Origin: Otatea glauca
Taxonomy: Eukaryota > Streptophyta > Magnoliopsida > Poales > Poaceae
Assembly (NCBI GenBank): GCA_036346275.1
Contig: CM070719.1
Location: forward strand, 17,835,185 to 17,899,184
DNA length: 64,000 nucleotides
Reading direction: 5' to 3'
In this document: piece after piece, positions 34,878 to 45,179 of the stretch
How positions within the stretch are numbered: position 1 is the stretch's first letter
Layout of the letters: every line of letters begins with the position of its first letter
Notes under the pieces: model-generated
What the model saw: only the letters and a program-made list of their open reading frames with translations
Database searches by the model: none
Told to the model about the DNA's origin: nothing
Made by a program: the position numbers and the translations under genes

Positions 34878-35140
34878 GGCACGATCTAGCTACGACGTAA
34901 AACGAGCACTTGGGTACCGGAACCTCGCGAAGAGGCATCCGGTCGTCCCTACCGACCAACGCACGGTCTAGCTACGACGTTAAACGAGCACTCGGACACC
35001 CGAACCTCACGAAGAGGCATCCAGTCGTCCCTGCCGACCAAGGTACGGTCTAGCTACGACGTAAAACGAGCACTTGGGTACCAGAACCTCACGAAAAGAC
35101 ATCCGGTCGTCCCTGCCGACCAAGGCACCGTCTAGCCTGC
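34796..35140. repeat. 82-bp tandem array, about 4 units (copy 1)
   Basis: TCTAGCTACGACGT(T/A)AAACG recurs at 34803, 34885, 34967, 35049 and 35131, an exact 82-bp period. Copy 2 has the same array with an 80-bp period at 44700-45080. Units alternate between GTTAAACG and GTAAAACG, suggesting a higher-order 164-bp dimer. The array lies between the two antisense transcription units. Confidence 0.95.
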
Positions 35141-35446
35141 ACTCGAACACCCCCTAAACAAGCATTCATGAGTTCGCACGTCCGACTACTCGCGCCCAGA
35201 AAGAAGCGATCACCTGCCGATTGCCGATTCTCGAGGACCGAGTTAAGGAACAAACCAAAGCAAGCTCATCGCAAAGATATTTGTAAAGGAAAAGAAGATT
35301 TCGTTATAGGCCAACAGGCTCAAAACTTTACACAATATTACATGAAGCGCCCGACAGGCTCAAAAGCTACGCAGAGCTATAAGATATGGTGGAGCTATTT
35401 CTGCCCCAAGTATTATATATCGAGCATCGATGCGGCGTCAATGCAC

Positions 35447-35779
35447 TCACCAACGGTGACGCACTTCCTGTAGTTCAGCGAAGTCGTCGCCATTGCTACG
35501 TGGCGATCGCAACCAGCGCATCGGTTTGCCGCCACAAGATCGGGTACTACCGACGCGCTCGCGCCATCGCCTCAAGAGGGCTCTCCTTACCACCTTGAGC
35601 CTTGGAATGACCTCGAGCGGTAAGGCGTCGGCGGCGATACCTCGGGCTACGGTTTCTTCCTCCTCCCCGAGCTCAGCCATCGCCTGGTCACGCTCAGCCC
35701 AGAACCCGACCATGGGATCTTCTTCCTCTACCTCGACATCATCGCCAAAGCTGAAGATCAGTGGATACCTCGAAGCCAT
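35447..35779 (-). CDS. Short antisense ORF near 3' LTR, 110 aa (copy 1)
   Basis: I do not recognise the protein. It starts MASRYPLIFSFGDDVEVEEE, with an acidic middle (AMAELGEEEE), an Arg-rich region (VVRRALLRRWRERV) and an open frame to 35447. Copy 2 has the homologous start MASSHPLVFSFGDD at 44282 but a premature TAG after 22 codons. Conservation of start, frame and upstream TATA box between two independent copies supports a real gene. It could be a second small protein of the element, or the 5' exon or uORF of the longer antisense transcript, which begins downstream of it. Confidence 0.5.
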   Translation of the reverse strand: MASRYPLIFSFGDDVEVEEEDPMVGFWAERDQAMAELGEEEETVARGIAADALPLEVIPRLKVVRRALLRRWRERVGSTRSCGGKPMRWLRSPRSNGDDFAELQEVRHRW

Positions 35780-35840
35780 TTCGAGGATTACGAAAGAGGA
35801 CTTTGGTCTGAGGGACAATTGTTCTGGTAAACGGTCGTAC

Positions 35841-35852
35841 CCTTATATACCC
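35841..35852 (-). promoter_or_regulatory. Antisense TATA box (copy 1)
   Basis: GGGTATATAAGG on the minus strand, 62 nt before the short antisense ATG. It is identical in copy 2 (44211-44222, plus strand), 60-70 nt before the same ATG. This is a conserved internal promoter reading against the element's own transcription. Confidence 0.65.
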
Positions 35853-36149
35853 AGACGGAGGAAGATCAAACGTCTTCAAAATAAATGCGAACACAGGAAA
35901 ACGAAGCGCCCTTCAGCGGAACCCGAGGCAGCCAAGAAGGCATACGGTCAAGGTGCGCCAAGCCATACGCGGCGCGCGCAGCGAAGCAATTAAAAGCTTT
36001 CGGCGGTTCGAATGCCCCCGGCCAGGCTCCGGGGTAGCCGTCGGATGCGTTGGGGCACACCTGATGGAAACCCGCCGACCCAGTCGGTCGGACCGACCGG
36101 TCGGGCCCGGTTACCTTTCACAAACCAAGATCAACCCCCAACCGTATCT

Positions 36150-36179
36150 AATGAACTCGCTCGGGGGTTCGGGGGCTAC
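36150..36179 (+). other. Polypurine tract region of copy 1
   Basis: TCGGGGGTTCGGGGGCTAC directly precedes the 3' LTR start. It is G-rich rather than purine-pure, as in Tat elements. Copy 2 has the inverse at 43873-43900. Confidence 0.6.
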
Positions 36180-37076
36180 TGACGAATATTCATACCAGGG
36201 GTACCCCAACGGCCCAGGATAACAAGCAGGCTACCTCAAGCCCATTACCGACCAAAGGACCCGTGGGACCACAAAGGACGCCCCTCCCCGACCGATCAGG
36301 ACTAGCGTCCCCGACCAAGTAAGGCTCCCGACCCCCGCGGCGGTCGGGATCCTCCGACTTCGCACCAAATTAAGGCAACCTCGCCAAGGGCCACGTGTCA
36401 AAGCCTCCGCTATCTACGGCCACGTGCCTGCGCGGACGGGACAATCGAAGTGATTGTACGGAGTAGGTGGCTCTTTCCCAAGATGGCATAAATGGTCTGC
36501 GAAGTCAAGCTTCGATCTCATCAACCATCCACGCATACAATACGAAGGCACGCCCCTCCCGAGGCGGTACCAACGCGTTACGCCCGCAACGCCAACCATC
36601 GTCGAGTTCACGAGAAGGCGGTGCGCCCGCTTCGGCCAAGAAGAAATAATCGCCACGCCCACTGGGCTACCGACCCGGCGTGGGCAAACCGGGCCACGAC
36701 CCATCACCAAAGAGAAAAGACTAATGCTTCCGGCGTAGGTTTTCTCTCCTACCCCCTCCCAACTTCCCATGTAACCTGCCCCCTCCAGTTGTATAAAGGG
36801 AGGCAGGGGCCTCTGGGAGTGGGGCACCGGAGAGATCTCCTCTTCTCACTAGGCCTTTGCGAATACTCTTGTGCTCAAACTCTTTTCCCTCATTTGTAAA
36901 ACGTTGTGCAACCGTCTGCACCTAAGGCAATACAACACCACCAAACGAACTGGAGTAGGGACATTCGGCCCGAACCAGTATACACCTTGGGCTCTCGAGT
37001 CTAACCATTCAGGGACAGGGAACGCGTGGCCCCTTTGACTTACAAATTTTACTTGCCGGTGCTCGAAACGCCGACA
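36180..37076 (+). repeat. 3' LTR of copy 1 (897 bp)
   Basis: Starts TGACGAATATTCATACC and ends GCTCGAAACGCCGACA. It contains GTATAAAGGGAGG (possible TATA, ~36791). The U3 is absent from the truncated 5' LTR. After it the long-LTR host unit resumes (ATCATCCCATACCAGCAC). Confidence 0.93.
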
Positions 37077-38690
37077 GTTATGATCATCCCATACCAGCAC
37101 TTGTGGTTGTACGGTTATCTTGGCCTGAAAACAACACAGTAGTTCGGTACTTAATCTGACCCGGGCGATAATCTCCCCTACACTACGTGCAGTCCCATGC
37201 ACATTCGACTATTGCTAATAATTGCCTGCGTTATAATCATAGTTTTATTTTCATTTTTTGACCAAAATATCAACAACCTTTAATTTCATATCCAACCTTT
37301 TTAATCATAAAGAGTAACATGTTCCTTTACTAAAGCATGGCTAAGAATGATCATTATGTAATCTGTTATACCAAGTTGATGTTATGTATTGTGTAACTTT
37401 ATTCTAAGGTTATTAAGGTTCACAGTTCAATATTGATTAAGAAAGTGCCATGAGATAGGGTTATAACTACCAATACCACAATATATCAAATTTACTGAAA
37501 ATAAACGCATGCATAAATAGATTTGACAAAACAAAACAAAATTAAAACACTGGAATCAATATGATCAAAGGGGATGCTTGCCTTGTTGTTTGTTGTTTAC
37601 TACGAAGTCGAAATCATAGTTTGTGTCATCGACGACAGAATCTGGAACGTCGAAGTCTACACGTCGTTTAACGAGAAACATAGCAGATAACAAATTTCAA
37701 TATGGGCAAGAAAATGAAGACAAATAGAAAAATCAAATAGAAATCTGTTATAGAAAACAAGGATTGTTTAGGGCTTAGGGTTTCATGATTTGGGCTTATG
37801 ATATTACGTGCATTTGGTTATTCGGGCTTTTAAGTATAAACTGGCCTTTAGTAACCTTTGAGTGTTAAATATGAATTAGGTTTACACCATGGGTTGAACT
37901 TAAAATTTTCATAGGATTCTGATTCTTGTTTTTATGAAATCAAGAGGCTAAAATTATTTAGATTTATAAAATGAAGTTATAGTCATCCTGTAGTATGTTA
38001 TGTGCAAATAGTGCTTAACATTAAATGTTTGTGCATAACCATATAGGTTATCACTTTGCTATAACATATGAATTGGTTTTACGGTATTTGGGGTCATTTG
38101 TACATATTAGGTTTTTCTCGAATTACCAATTGAGGTTAGCTTTTAGTAGGTATTAGGGAGATATAGAGTTCAAGCTCAATTAAGGTTCTATCAGATTTAG
38201 GTGTCGATCTTTACAACTTTTGATGTTTGCTTACAAAGGCTATACATGTTTAAACGAGCTACAAGGTACTAATAATTAACAAACTAATGTCTAGGGTTAG
38301 GTTATTGCCATAGGGTACATGTTCAAGCTTTTATGGTTAATTGCTATAGTTACAGACATTTAACCTATTGATTCTGCAAAGATCCTATAATATAATTATG
38401 ATTGAACAAGGTCTAAATCTAAGTTTCTTTGTGTAAACTGAGACATTATAATTACCTAAGTTTTATATATGTATTATTAATTTGTATAGGTTTAGTTCTT
38501 AGAGTGTTAAATCTTAATAGCTTGACAATATTATGGTCACATATATTTTCATTATTTCACATATTAGTTTCTCTACATTTTAGGACTATAGAAAATGATC
38601 CTTTTATATACCTGAATTCCACATACAAATGACCTAGCAAATATTAGCCTTAGATGTTAATGGTAACCTTCTTGATTTTAACTTTTGATC
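37077..38690 (-). mobile_element. Long-LTR unit 1, right part (minus orientation)
   Basis: Resumes with the block ATCCCATA.CAGCAC..GTGGTT and GACCCGGGCGATAATCTCCC found at 40228/40311 and 58304/58374 in the other units. It contains the exon-like segment 37582-37656. The rest is AT-rich with no gene. Its junction with unit 2 lies near 38690-38740, where CGATCCTCGCTCGTGC begins. Confidence 0.6.
37582..37656 (-). other. Exon-like acidic segment in long-LTR unit 1
   Basis: 75 nt, after CGTGTAG (acceptor-like) and before AAG|GCAAGC (GC-donor-like). It reads FDVPDSVVDDTNYDFDF with no stop. Confidence 0.5.
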
Positions 38691-40522
38691 TACTAAGAGC
38701 GTAAGCGCCACATGTTTTTGTACTATCGGCACCCGGAAATATGAATCGATCCTCGCTCGTGCATTGGCTTAGAGGTGACACACATACTCTTCTTAAGTGT
38801 ATGCTCACTTTCACCCAAATGTCCCGTGCACTGAGAAATAACCAGATAGCCCTCACCCAAACAAATATGAGCCACCTAGTTGCACTGTACACACGCAACC
38901 AAAAGAGTTTCGATTCTTTTCCGAATAACCATACCGGGATTGAATCCAACTCATCAAGCATAGCACACGCCGTCCGTCTCCGAACCTTGGTATCGCCCAC
39001 ACCCACCGAGGGAGGTGTGTTGCAATAGACAAGGAACGACGGTCGCTCATGTCCACGCGTTAGATGTTTGAGAGCAATTTCAGGTACCCGGATATGTGTG
39101 TAGTGCTAGTTCCCAAGATCAATGCCTAGCGCCCACATATCCTGCATTCGAGATGCATCATAACACATACACACATGTCTAAGAAGTTGACATAGCATAA
39201 ACTTAAACTAGAGCAAATACAACTACTTAATATTACAAGTATGTGGCCAACCACCAAATATTACATACAAAAGTAGAACGCAGCAAAAATGAAGCATAAA
39301 TCAAAAGTAGGACAACGGTATGCCCATCCATAAACCTATTGGCAACCAACTAGGAAGAGCCCTAGTTCATCCATCAAAACATACGTCGGACCCCGGTGCA
39401 AAGTACGAGTCGTCAGGGTATTCTTCCGTACCTTCATCTATATATTTTAGATTAATCAACGGTGAGTACACGTATGTACTCGCAAGACTTTAGTGTATGG
39501 AAATACAGTAAATGCAAGGTGAGAACAAGGATAACAAGTCACTACACTACACTAAGTCTCATTTTCAGCATAAAGCAGATTTTATTTACATGTGAATGTT
39601 TCATCAAACGATATCGAAATTGTAAAGAGCATTTGATAGGAAGCTAAATAACAGTAAGTAAAGTTAATTTACATCATTTCACAGCCCTCTTTGGCTTTGA
39701 ACAGCGGGTAAACACAGCCACCCTTGGCTCACAAGTTTACCAACCCGTTCTAACACCGTTTCCAAAAGTTTTCACAAAAACAATACTATAATTGACATTA
39801 TTTTCCTAAGTTGCTTATGACCTTGAGCATGGCTAATTAATTAGATTTAAATCTCTGCAGAGAGTGTACACTTTACCCACATGACACATTCTAGCAATCA
39901 TGTCAACCATGCCTCGCGATACTCACCGTACCCGATTTGCTAGATTGTGATGAAACAGTTCAACTAGCTAAACCTAGGCTTGCACCAGCCCCAGTGATGT
40001 TAAACCCTTACCATGGTCCAAAGATCCGGACCTGCACATATTGTACTAATGATGGTCTACACCCCATCGAGTCACCCCCATGGCAAGGCATACACTGTTG
40101 TATTGGAATGCTTTTGCCCCAACATCTCAGTGAAGGGGGCACCTACGAGTGACACCGTACCTCGGAGTGCCCTTACTACTTCGGCCTACCAAAATGCAAG
40201 GCTAAATCCCAGATAATCTACTAAGCTAAGGCTATCCCATATTAGCACATGTGGTTGCACCAAATCGCTTAGGTGATAGAATTAAGTTCGGTCCTTAACT
40301 GACCCGGGCGAGAATCTCCCCCGAACTACACGCGAGGTCCCTCCTCATGCCTCAAGTTTAACAATAACTCGCCCGCGTTTAAACCATAAGTTTTGGGTTG
40401 GATTTTTACCAAAATACACGGAAACCACAACTTGGTCCTGTACCTTTACAAATTGCACAAATTCAAATGGAAATGTATCCCAACATTTAAAAGACGTTCT
40501 AATAAGCTTGTCTAAGCATGCA

Positions 40523-41226
40523 TGTAACACCCTGGCCTAAATTAGCTCAAAGTCCAGCCTACCGTAGGGCGGACCTACGCATACATAGAACCCCACTTAC
40601 ACTTTCATCCTCGTTTCGTATAAAAGGGTTAACCCGGAGGTGCTATGTTTGGACCCAACAGGCATTATATACTACTACAACTCACTTTGTGCAAGCAATG
40701 TGGGACTAATCCCACCACCGCTCCACATGGGCCACATGGGCCTTCACATTAATGGGCCGGGATATTACACTCACCCCCCTTAAGGGCTGACTTCCTCGGC
40801 AGCACACCGTATACATGGCAGATACCCAGAACCACCCCTCGGTATATGGTTGTGCGTCCAATGCCGGCACATATGCCATGCCGTGTGGCCACTCCGAGCC
40901 CACACGCGCCATGTGCCATATGCCCGCACCCTTGTCCCACATGCGCCCGTGCAGCGAAGGTTGATGCTCTCATACCATCTGTAACACCCTGGCCCAAATT
41001 AGCTCAAAGTCCAGCCTACCGTAGGGCGAACCTACGCATGCATAGCACTCTACTTACAGTTTCGTCCTCCCTTCGTGTAAAAGGGTTAACCTGGAGGTGC
41101 TATTTTTGAACCCAACAGGCATTATATACTACTATAACTCACTTTGTGCAAGCAATGTGGGACTAATCCCACCACCGCTCCACATGGGCCACATGGGCCT
41201 TCACATTAACGGGCCGGGGTATTACA
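40523..41226 (-). mobile_element. TRIM (terminal-repeat retrotransposon in miniature), 704 bp
   Basis: Two 247-bp direct repeats (40523-40769 and 40980-41226), each TGTAAC...TTACA, flank a 210-bp core with no ORF. Perfect 5-bp target duplications ATGCA at 40518-40522 and 41227-41231. On the minus strand the right LTR is followed by TGGTATGAGAGC (PBS, 40966-40977; one mismatch to the Met-tRNA type) and the left LTR is preceded by AAGGGGGGTGAG (PPT, 40770-40781), so the element reads on the minus strand. The two LTRs differ at roughly 18 sites (~7%), so it is old. It needs proteins from another element. A degraded relative is at 23940-24075. Confidence 0.95.
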
Positions 41227-41475
41227 ATGCACATGAGATATTTCGCATTTAATACCCAAAATGACACTAAGTAATGTCTACACCATAAGCTAGGGTTACA
41301 ATAGCAGGTAGTTCAAGTGTCAAGTAAGGGTAATGCATTCAAGTAGGATATAACTACCGGTACCAACAACATAGCAAGTTTAACATAACATACGTACATG
41401 CATATAGTTTGATAAAACAACATGAACATTGTAAAATATTGGGATCGATCAACATGATCAAAGGAGAGTGCTTCC

Positions 41476-41550
41476 CTTGTTGCTCATCTTCCAGTATGTA
41501 TTCGGGGTCGTAGGTGAGGTCGTCGTCAACAGATTCTGATGCGTCGGCGT
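41476..41550 (-). other. Exon-like acidic segment in long-LTR unit 2
   Basis: 75 nt, after CGTGTAG and before AAG|GGAAGC (donor-like GC changed to GG). It reads ASESVDDDLTYDPEYILEDE with no stop. Confidence 0.5.
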
Positions 41551-42790
41551 CTACACGTTATATAACGAGAATCACGACAAATAGCAAACAACAACTTGTC
41601 AATAAGGGCAAAAAGAAATCAGATGTAAATACCAAATGAAACTTATCGAAGAAAAACAGGGTGGTTTAGGGTTCTAGAGTTATCACTTTGTGCATTTTGG
41701 TTTCTTAGTACTTTGTTTGTATGTGGCTCTTTTTTCATGTATGTGCTACTTTTATTCTTCGAATTCAAGAGGCTATAGTTATAATCATGCATAAGGTTAT
41801 TTACAAATTCAAGAGACTAAAATTATGTATTTTTATATTTATAATTTTGAATTGAAGAGGCAAAATTATTTGGATTAAATTAATTAAGTCATTAGTTAAG
41901 GTGTTATGTATGAATAGTGCTTAACCCTAGATGTTTTTGCTCAGAAGGTGATTTGAACATGTTAGGTCTATTAAGTTTAGGCTACTAGTTATTCATTCAT
42001 AGTTTTAAGATGGTTCTTGCGATACAAATATCTTAACTACTGGTTTCTTAAGTTCGTTTATTCGTATTACGGATTTTTTGCGTTCACAACACTTAGGGTT
42101 ATACCTTTAACAAGATTTAGATGCAAAGCAAGTTGAAATGAGATTATTTTTCTAGAATAGGATAGTCCTCATCCTAAAGAGCATTTCTAGGCTAATCTTT
42201 TTAATATTTTGCATTTAGATGAGATGTTTTATACAATGCTGAAAAAGCATAAGTGGTTTTAAAGTTTACGCTAAAAGAGATCAAATTTCATTTTAGACTT
42301 GCGACTGCACTTTACAATATTATTCAACCATTTTTCCGGTATTAGCAGGGGATGCCCCTAAGAGTGTTTTAAAGCTAGTTTCACATCATTTTGTTTTTAG
42401 CCGTGATAGTTTATACATATATGAGAGATGAAGTCTTTTATGAACTTTATTCAAATTACTTCTTTTTGCCGACTAATATGATCTTGACTTTAAGAATATA
42501 TTGAGATTAGCCTTTCATGATCTTAACATTCAATTACGTCATTTTGTTTGCTTATGCTTGAATCTTTAAGTATTCATGAAAGCGTATTCTACTTAAGCTA
42601 GGTGCAAGCTATGTCAGTTTATAATGATTTTTACTGTACTAGGTGGTCTGACCATATAGAATATCTAGGAACCAGTTCTTCATGTATTAGCATCTACTTA
42701 TGACATTTGATTCATCTTTTGTTTGTTTACATTTTGGTTCTTTAAGTTTATATATATTACATGGAAGCATATCTTGGTTAAGAATCTAAG

Positions 42791-42884
42791 TACAAATTTG
42801 TGGGCACTTGGAAATACGAATCGATCCTCGCTCGTGCGTTGGACTTGGAGGTGACACCCATACTCCACTTAAGTGTATGCTCAC
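42791..42884 (-). mobile_element. Long-LTR unit 3, left fragment
   Basis: TGGGCACTTGGAAATACGAA then CGATCCTCGCTCGTGC, ending GTGTATGCTCAC, matches 38730-38810. It is interrupted by Tat copy 2 and continues at 56879 (GTCACCCAAA..GTCC). Confidence 0.75.
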
Positions 42885-43765
42885 TGACGAGTACTCATAC
42901 CATGGGTACCCCAACGGCTTGGAGTAACGAACGGGCCGCCCCAAGACCGACTCTGACCAAAGGCCCCACGGGGCCACGAAGGACGATCGACCCCGACCTA
43001 GCGAGCTGCCCAAGCTCATCCCCGACCCGATAGGGCGTCCAACCCCCACAGGTCGGACTCCCACGATCTCCGACCAAGCTGAGGCGATCTCCACCAAGGG
43101 CCAAGTGTCGGGCCTCCACCGGCCGTTAGCCACGTGCCCTACGGATACGATAGCAAAGAGTGACTGTGCGAGGGCAGGTGGCTCCTTCCCGAGGTGGTAA
43201 GGAGATTGCCAAAGTCAAGCTCCGGTCTCATCGTCCAGACGCGCACGGCATGAGGACGCGCTCCCTCCCGAGGCAACGTCAGCGCCTGATAGGCTTGTAG
43301 AGAGCAGGTGCGCTGTTTCCTGGTGAAACGGCGAACTGCTCTGCTCAGTGAGTCCACCTACCCGGCGTGGAAGGAGGCAGACGCTGTCCAAATGACAAGA
43401 CGAAGGACCAGAGCTCCTAGCATAGATCACCTCGCCCTTTCCTCTCCCAACTTCCCATGTAACCTGCCCCCTCCGGCTATATAAAGGGAGGCAGGATCCT
43501 CTGGGAGGGGCGACGGACTCCCGGCTCTCGATCTTCACGAATAGGCTTTCTTGCTCTCACGTTTTTGAGCTCTCAGCTCCCGCTTGTAAAAACAGTGCAT
43601 TCATCTGCACCTACGGTAATATAAGCACCACCACACGAACTGGAGTAGGGACGTTCGGCTCGAACCAGTATACGTCTTGGACTCCTGAGTCTAACCATTC
43701 AAGGAGAGGGAGCGCGCAACCCCTTAGACATAAAAATTCACTCGCCGGTGCCCGAAACGCTGACA
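42885..43765 (+). repeat. Plus-oriented LTR at the left edge of copy 2 (881 bp)
   Basis: Complete from TGACGAGTACTC to GAAACGCTGACA, including CTATATAAAGGGAGG (~43477). Nearly the inverse of 55999-56878. A normal minus-strand element would have a minus LTR here. Confidence 0.92.
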
Positions 43766-43872
43766 GTCGATCGTCCTTCGTGGCCCCGTGGGGCCTTTGG
43801 TCGGAGTCGATCTTGGGGCGGCCCGTTCGTTACTCCGGGCCGTTGGGGTACCCATGGTATGAGTACTCGTCA
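43766..43872 (-). repeat. Truncated minus-oriented 3' LTR of copy 2 (~107 bp)
   Basis: On the minus strand it begins TGACGAGTACTC directly after the PPT region and breaks off at CGATCGAC, where the plus-oriented LTR end abuts. It forms a long inverted repeat with 42885-42990. Confidence 0.9.
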
Positions 43873-44210
43873 GTAGCCCCCGAACCCCCGAGCGAGTTCG
43901 TTAGATACGGTCGGGGGTTTAGCTTGGTTGGCGAAACATGGTTGAGTGTGGCGACCAGACTTGGTCGGCCGATCCGACTGACCTGGTCGGTTGGTTCTAG
44001 CCTGGTGTGCTTGAGCGCATCTGGCAGCTGCCAGAGGACTGGGCAGGGGTAGCTCTGCCGCCGGAAGCCTTTAATTGCTTCGTTGCGCGCATCGCGCATG
44101 ATTTAGCACGTCTTGACCATACATCTTCCCGGCCGCTTCGGAATCCGGCGAAGGACATTTCGTCTTTTCGCGTTTGCATTTACTAGGAGTCGTTCGGCCT
44201 TCCTTCATTC

Positions 44211-44222
44211 GGGTATATAAGG
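44211..44222 (+). promoter_or_regulatory. Antisense TATA box (copy 2)
   Basis: GGGTATATAAGG, identical to 35841-35852 of copy 1, about 60 nt upstream of the short antisense ATG at 44282. Confidence 0.65.
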
Positions 44223-44281
44223 ACATCACCGCTCGCTTGAACGGTTGTCCCCAGCCTAGAATCCTCCTTTGCAACCTTTTG

Positions 44282-44516
44282 ATGGCTTCGTCGCATCCGC
44301 TGGTCTTTAGCTTCGGTGATGACAATGAGGTGAAGGAGGAAGATCCCTAGCTCGAGTACTGGGCAGACTACGATCGGGTGATGGCCGAACTCGCGGAGGA
44401 GGAGGCCGTGGCCCGCGATACCGCTGCCGTCGACGCACTGCTCGAGATCGTTCCACGGCTATCCAAGGCGAGGAGCACCCTCATCGAAGCGGTAGGGCGC
44501 GCGCGCCGGGCGTAGA
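44282..44516 (+). pseudogene. Short antisense ORF near 3' LTR (copy 2), premature stop
   Basis: MASSHPLVFSFGDDNEVKEE, then a TAG at 44348-44350, followed in frame by LEYWADYDRVMAELAEEEAV and LLEIVPRLSKARSTL to a stop near 44514. It is homologous to 35779-35447 of copy 1. An AATAAAAA polyadenylation-like signal lies at 44563. Confidence 0.55.
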
Positions 44517-44699
44517 CCTTAGGTTCTTTCATAGCATTATGTAATGATCGAACCGAGGGGTCTATAATAAAAATTTCTTCTTTCTTTTTGATCGCTGCAT
44601 CTGTGTGATGACTTCGTTTTAGGCGCTTTCCCAAACTACTCGAGCCCCCGAGGGTTAGTAATTGGTACGCGATCGTTTCTCTTAAGCGCGGGTATCCTG

Positions 44700-45080
44700 A
44701 TGCAGACGACCAGATGCCTCTCGGGAGGTTCTGTTGTCCGAGTGCTCGTTTAACGTCGTAGCAGGACGTGCCTTGGTCGGCGCGGTTGACCAGATTCCTC
44801 TCAGGAGGTTCCGGTGTCCGAGTGCTCGTTTAACGTCGTAGCTGGACGTGCCTTGGTCGGCGGGGATGACCAGATGCCTCCCGGGAGGTTCCGGTGTCCG
44901 AGTGCTCGTTTAACGTCGTAGCTGGATGTGCCTTGGTCGGCGCGGATGACTAGATGCCTCTCAGGAGGTTTCGGCGTCTGAATGCTCGTTTAACGTCGTA
45001 GCTGGACGTGCCTTGGTCGGCGCGGACGACCAGATGCCTCTCGGGAGGTTCCGGCGTCCGAATGCTCGTTTTACGTCGTA
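44700..45080. repeat. 80-bp tandem array, 5 units (copy 2)
   Basis: TGCTCGTTTAACGTCGTAGC recurs at 44743, 44823, 44903, 44983 and 45063: an exact 80-bp period. The unit also contains TGCCTTGGTCGGCG and GACCAGATGCCTCTC. It corresponds to the 82-bp array of copy 1. Confidence 0.95.
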
Positions 45081-45176
45081 GCTGGACGGGCGCTCGTTTT
45101 ACGTCGTAGCTGGACGTGTGCTCGTTTTTACGTCGTAGCTGGACGTGTGCTCGTTTTACGTCGTAGCTGGACATAG
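45063..45176. repeat. 28-bp tandem subarray, 4 units
   Basis: GCTCGTTTTACGTCGTAGC followed by TGGACG repeats four times with a ~28-bp period directly after the 80-bp array. It is a sub-part of the 80-bp unit amplified on its own. Confidence 0.9.
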
Positions 45177-45179
45177 GGC

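Larger units (their letters stand above)
24802..37076 (+). mobile_element. Ty3/gypsy element, Tat lineage (RIRE2/Grande-like), copy 1
   Basis: 12.3 kb. Order: truncated 5' LTR, PBS, gag, protease, RT, RNase H, second RNase H, integrase, direct repeats, antisense gene, 82-bp array, short antisense ORF, PPT, full 3' LTR. A second RNase H between Pol RNase H and integrase, no chromodomain, and an antisense gene before the 3' LTR are hallmarks of grass Tat elements. Coding parts contain several stops and frameshifts, so it is non-autonomous now. The overlapping 354 bp of the LTRs differ at only about six sites by eye, implying a recent insertion. Confidence 0.92.
38691..42790 (-). mobile_element. 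Long-LTR unit 2 (minus orientation), about 3.4 kb without the TRIM
   Basis: Head-to-tail with units 1 and 3. Landmarks: CGATCCTCGCTCGTGC (38751), CACCCACCGAGGG (38998), GAGTACACGTATGTACTCGC (39464), GCGATACTCACCGTACCCGA (39917), GACCCGGGCGAGAATCTCCC (40302), TRIM insertion, exon-like segment (41476), then AT-rich sequence to about 42430 homologous with unit 3. Between 42430 and 42790 it differs from unit 3. There is no PBS, PPT or Pol between units. No gene. Confidence 0.6.

Noticed and set aside
34796..45176. Regularly spaced repeats resembling a CRISPR array
   Set aside because: Units are contiguous 80-82 bp tandem repeats without unique spacers, inside plant retrotransposons; no cas genes.
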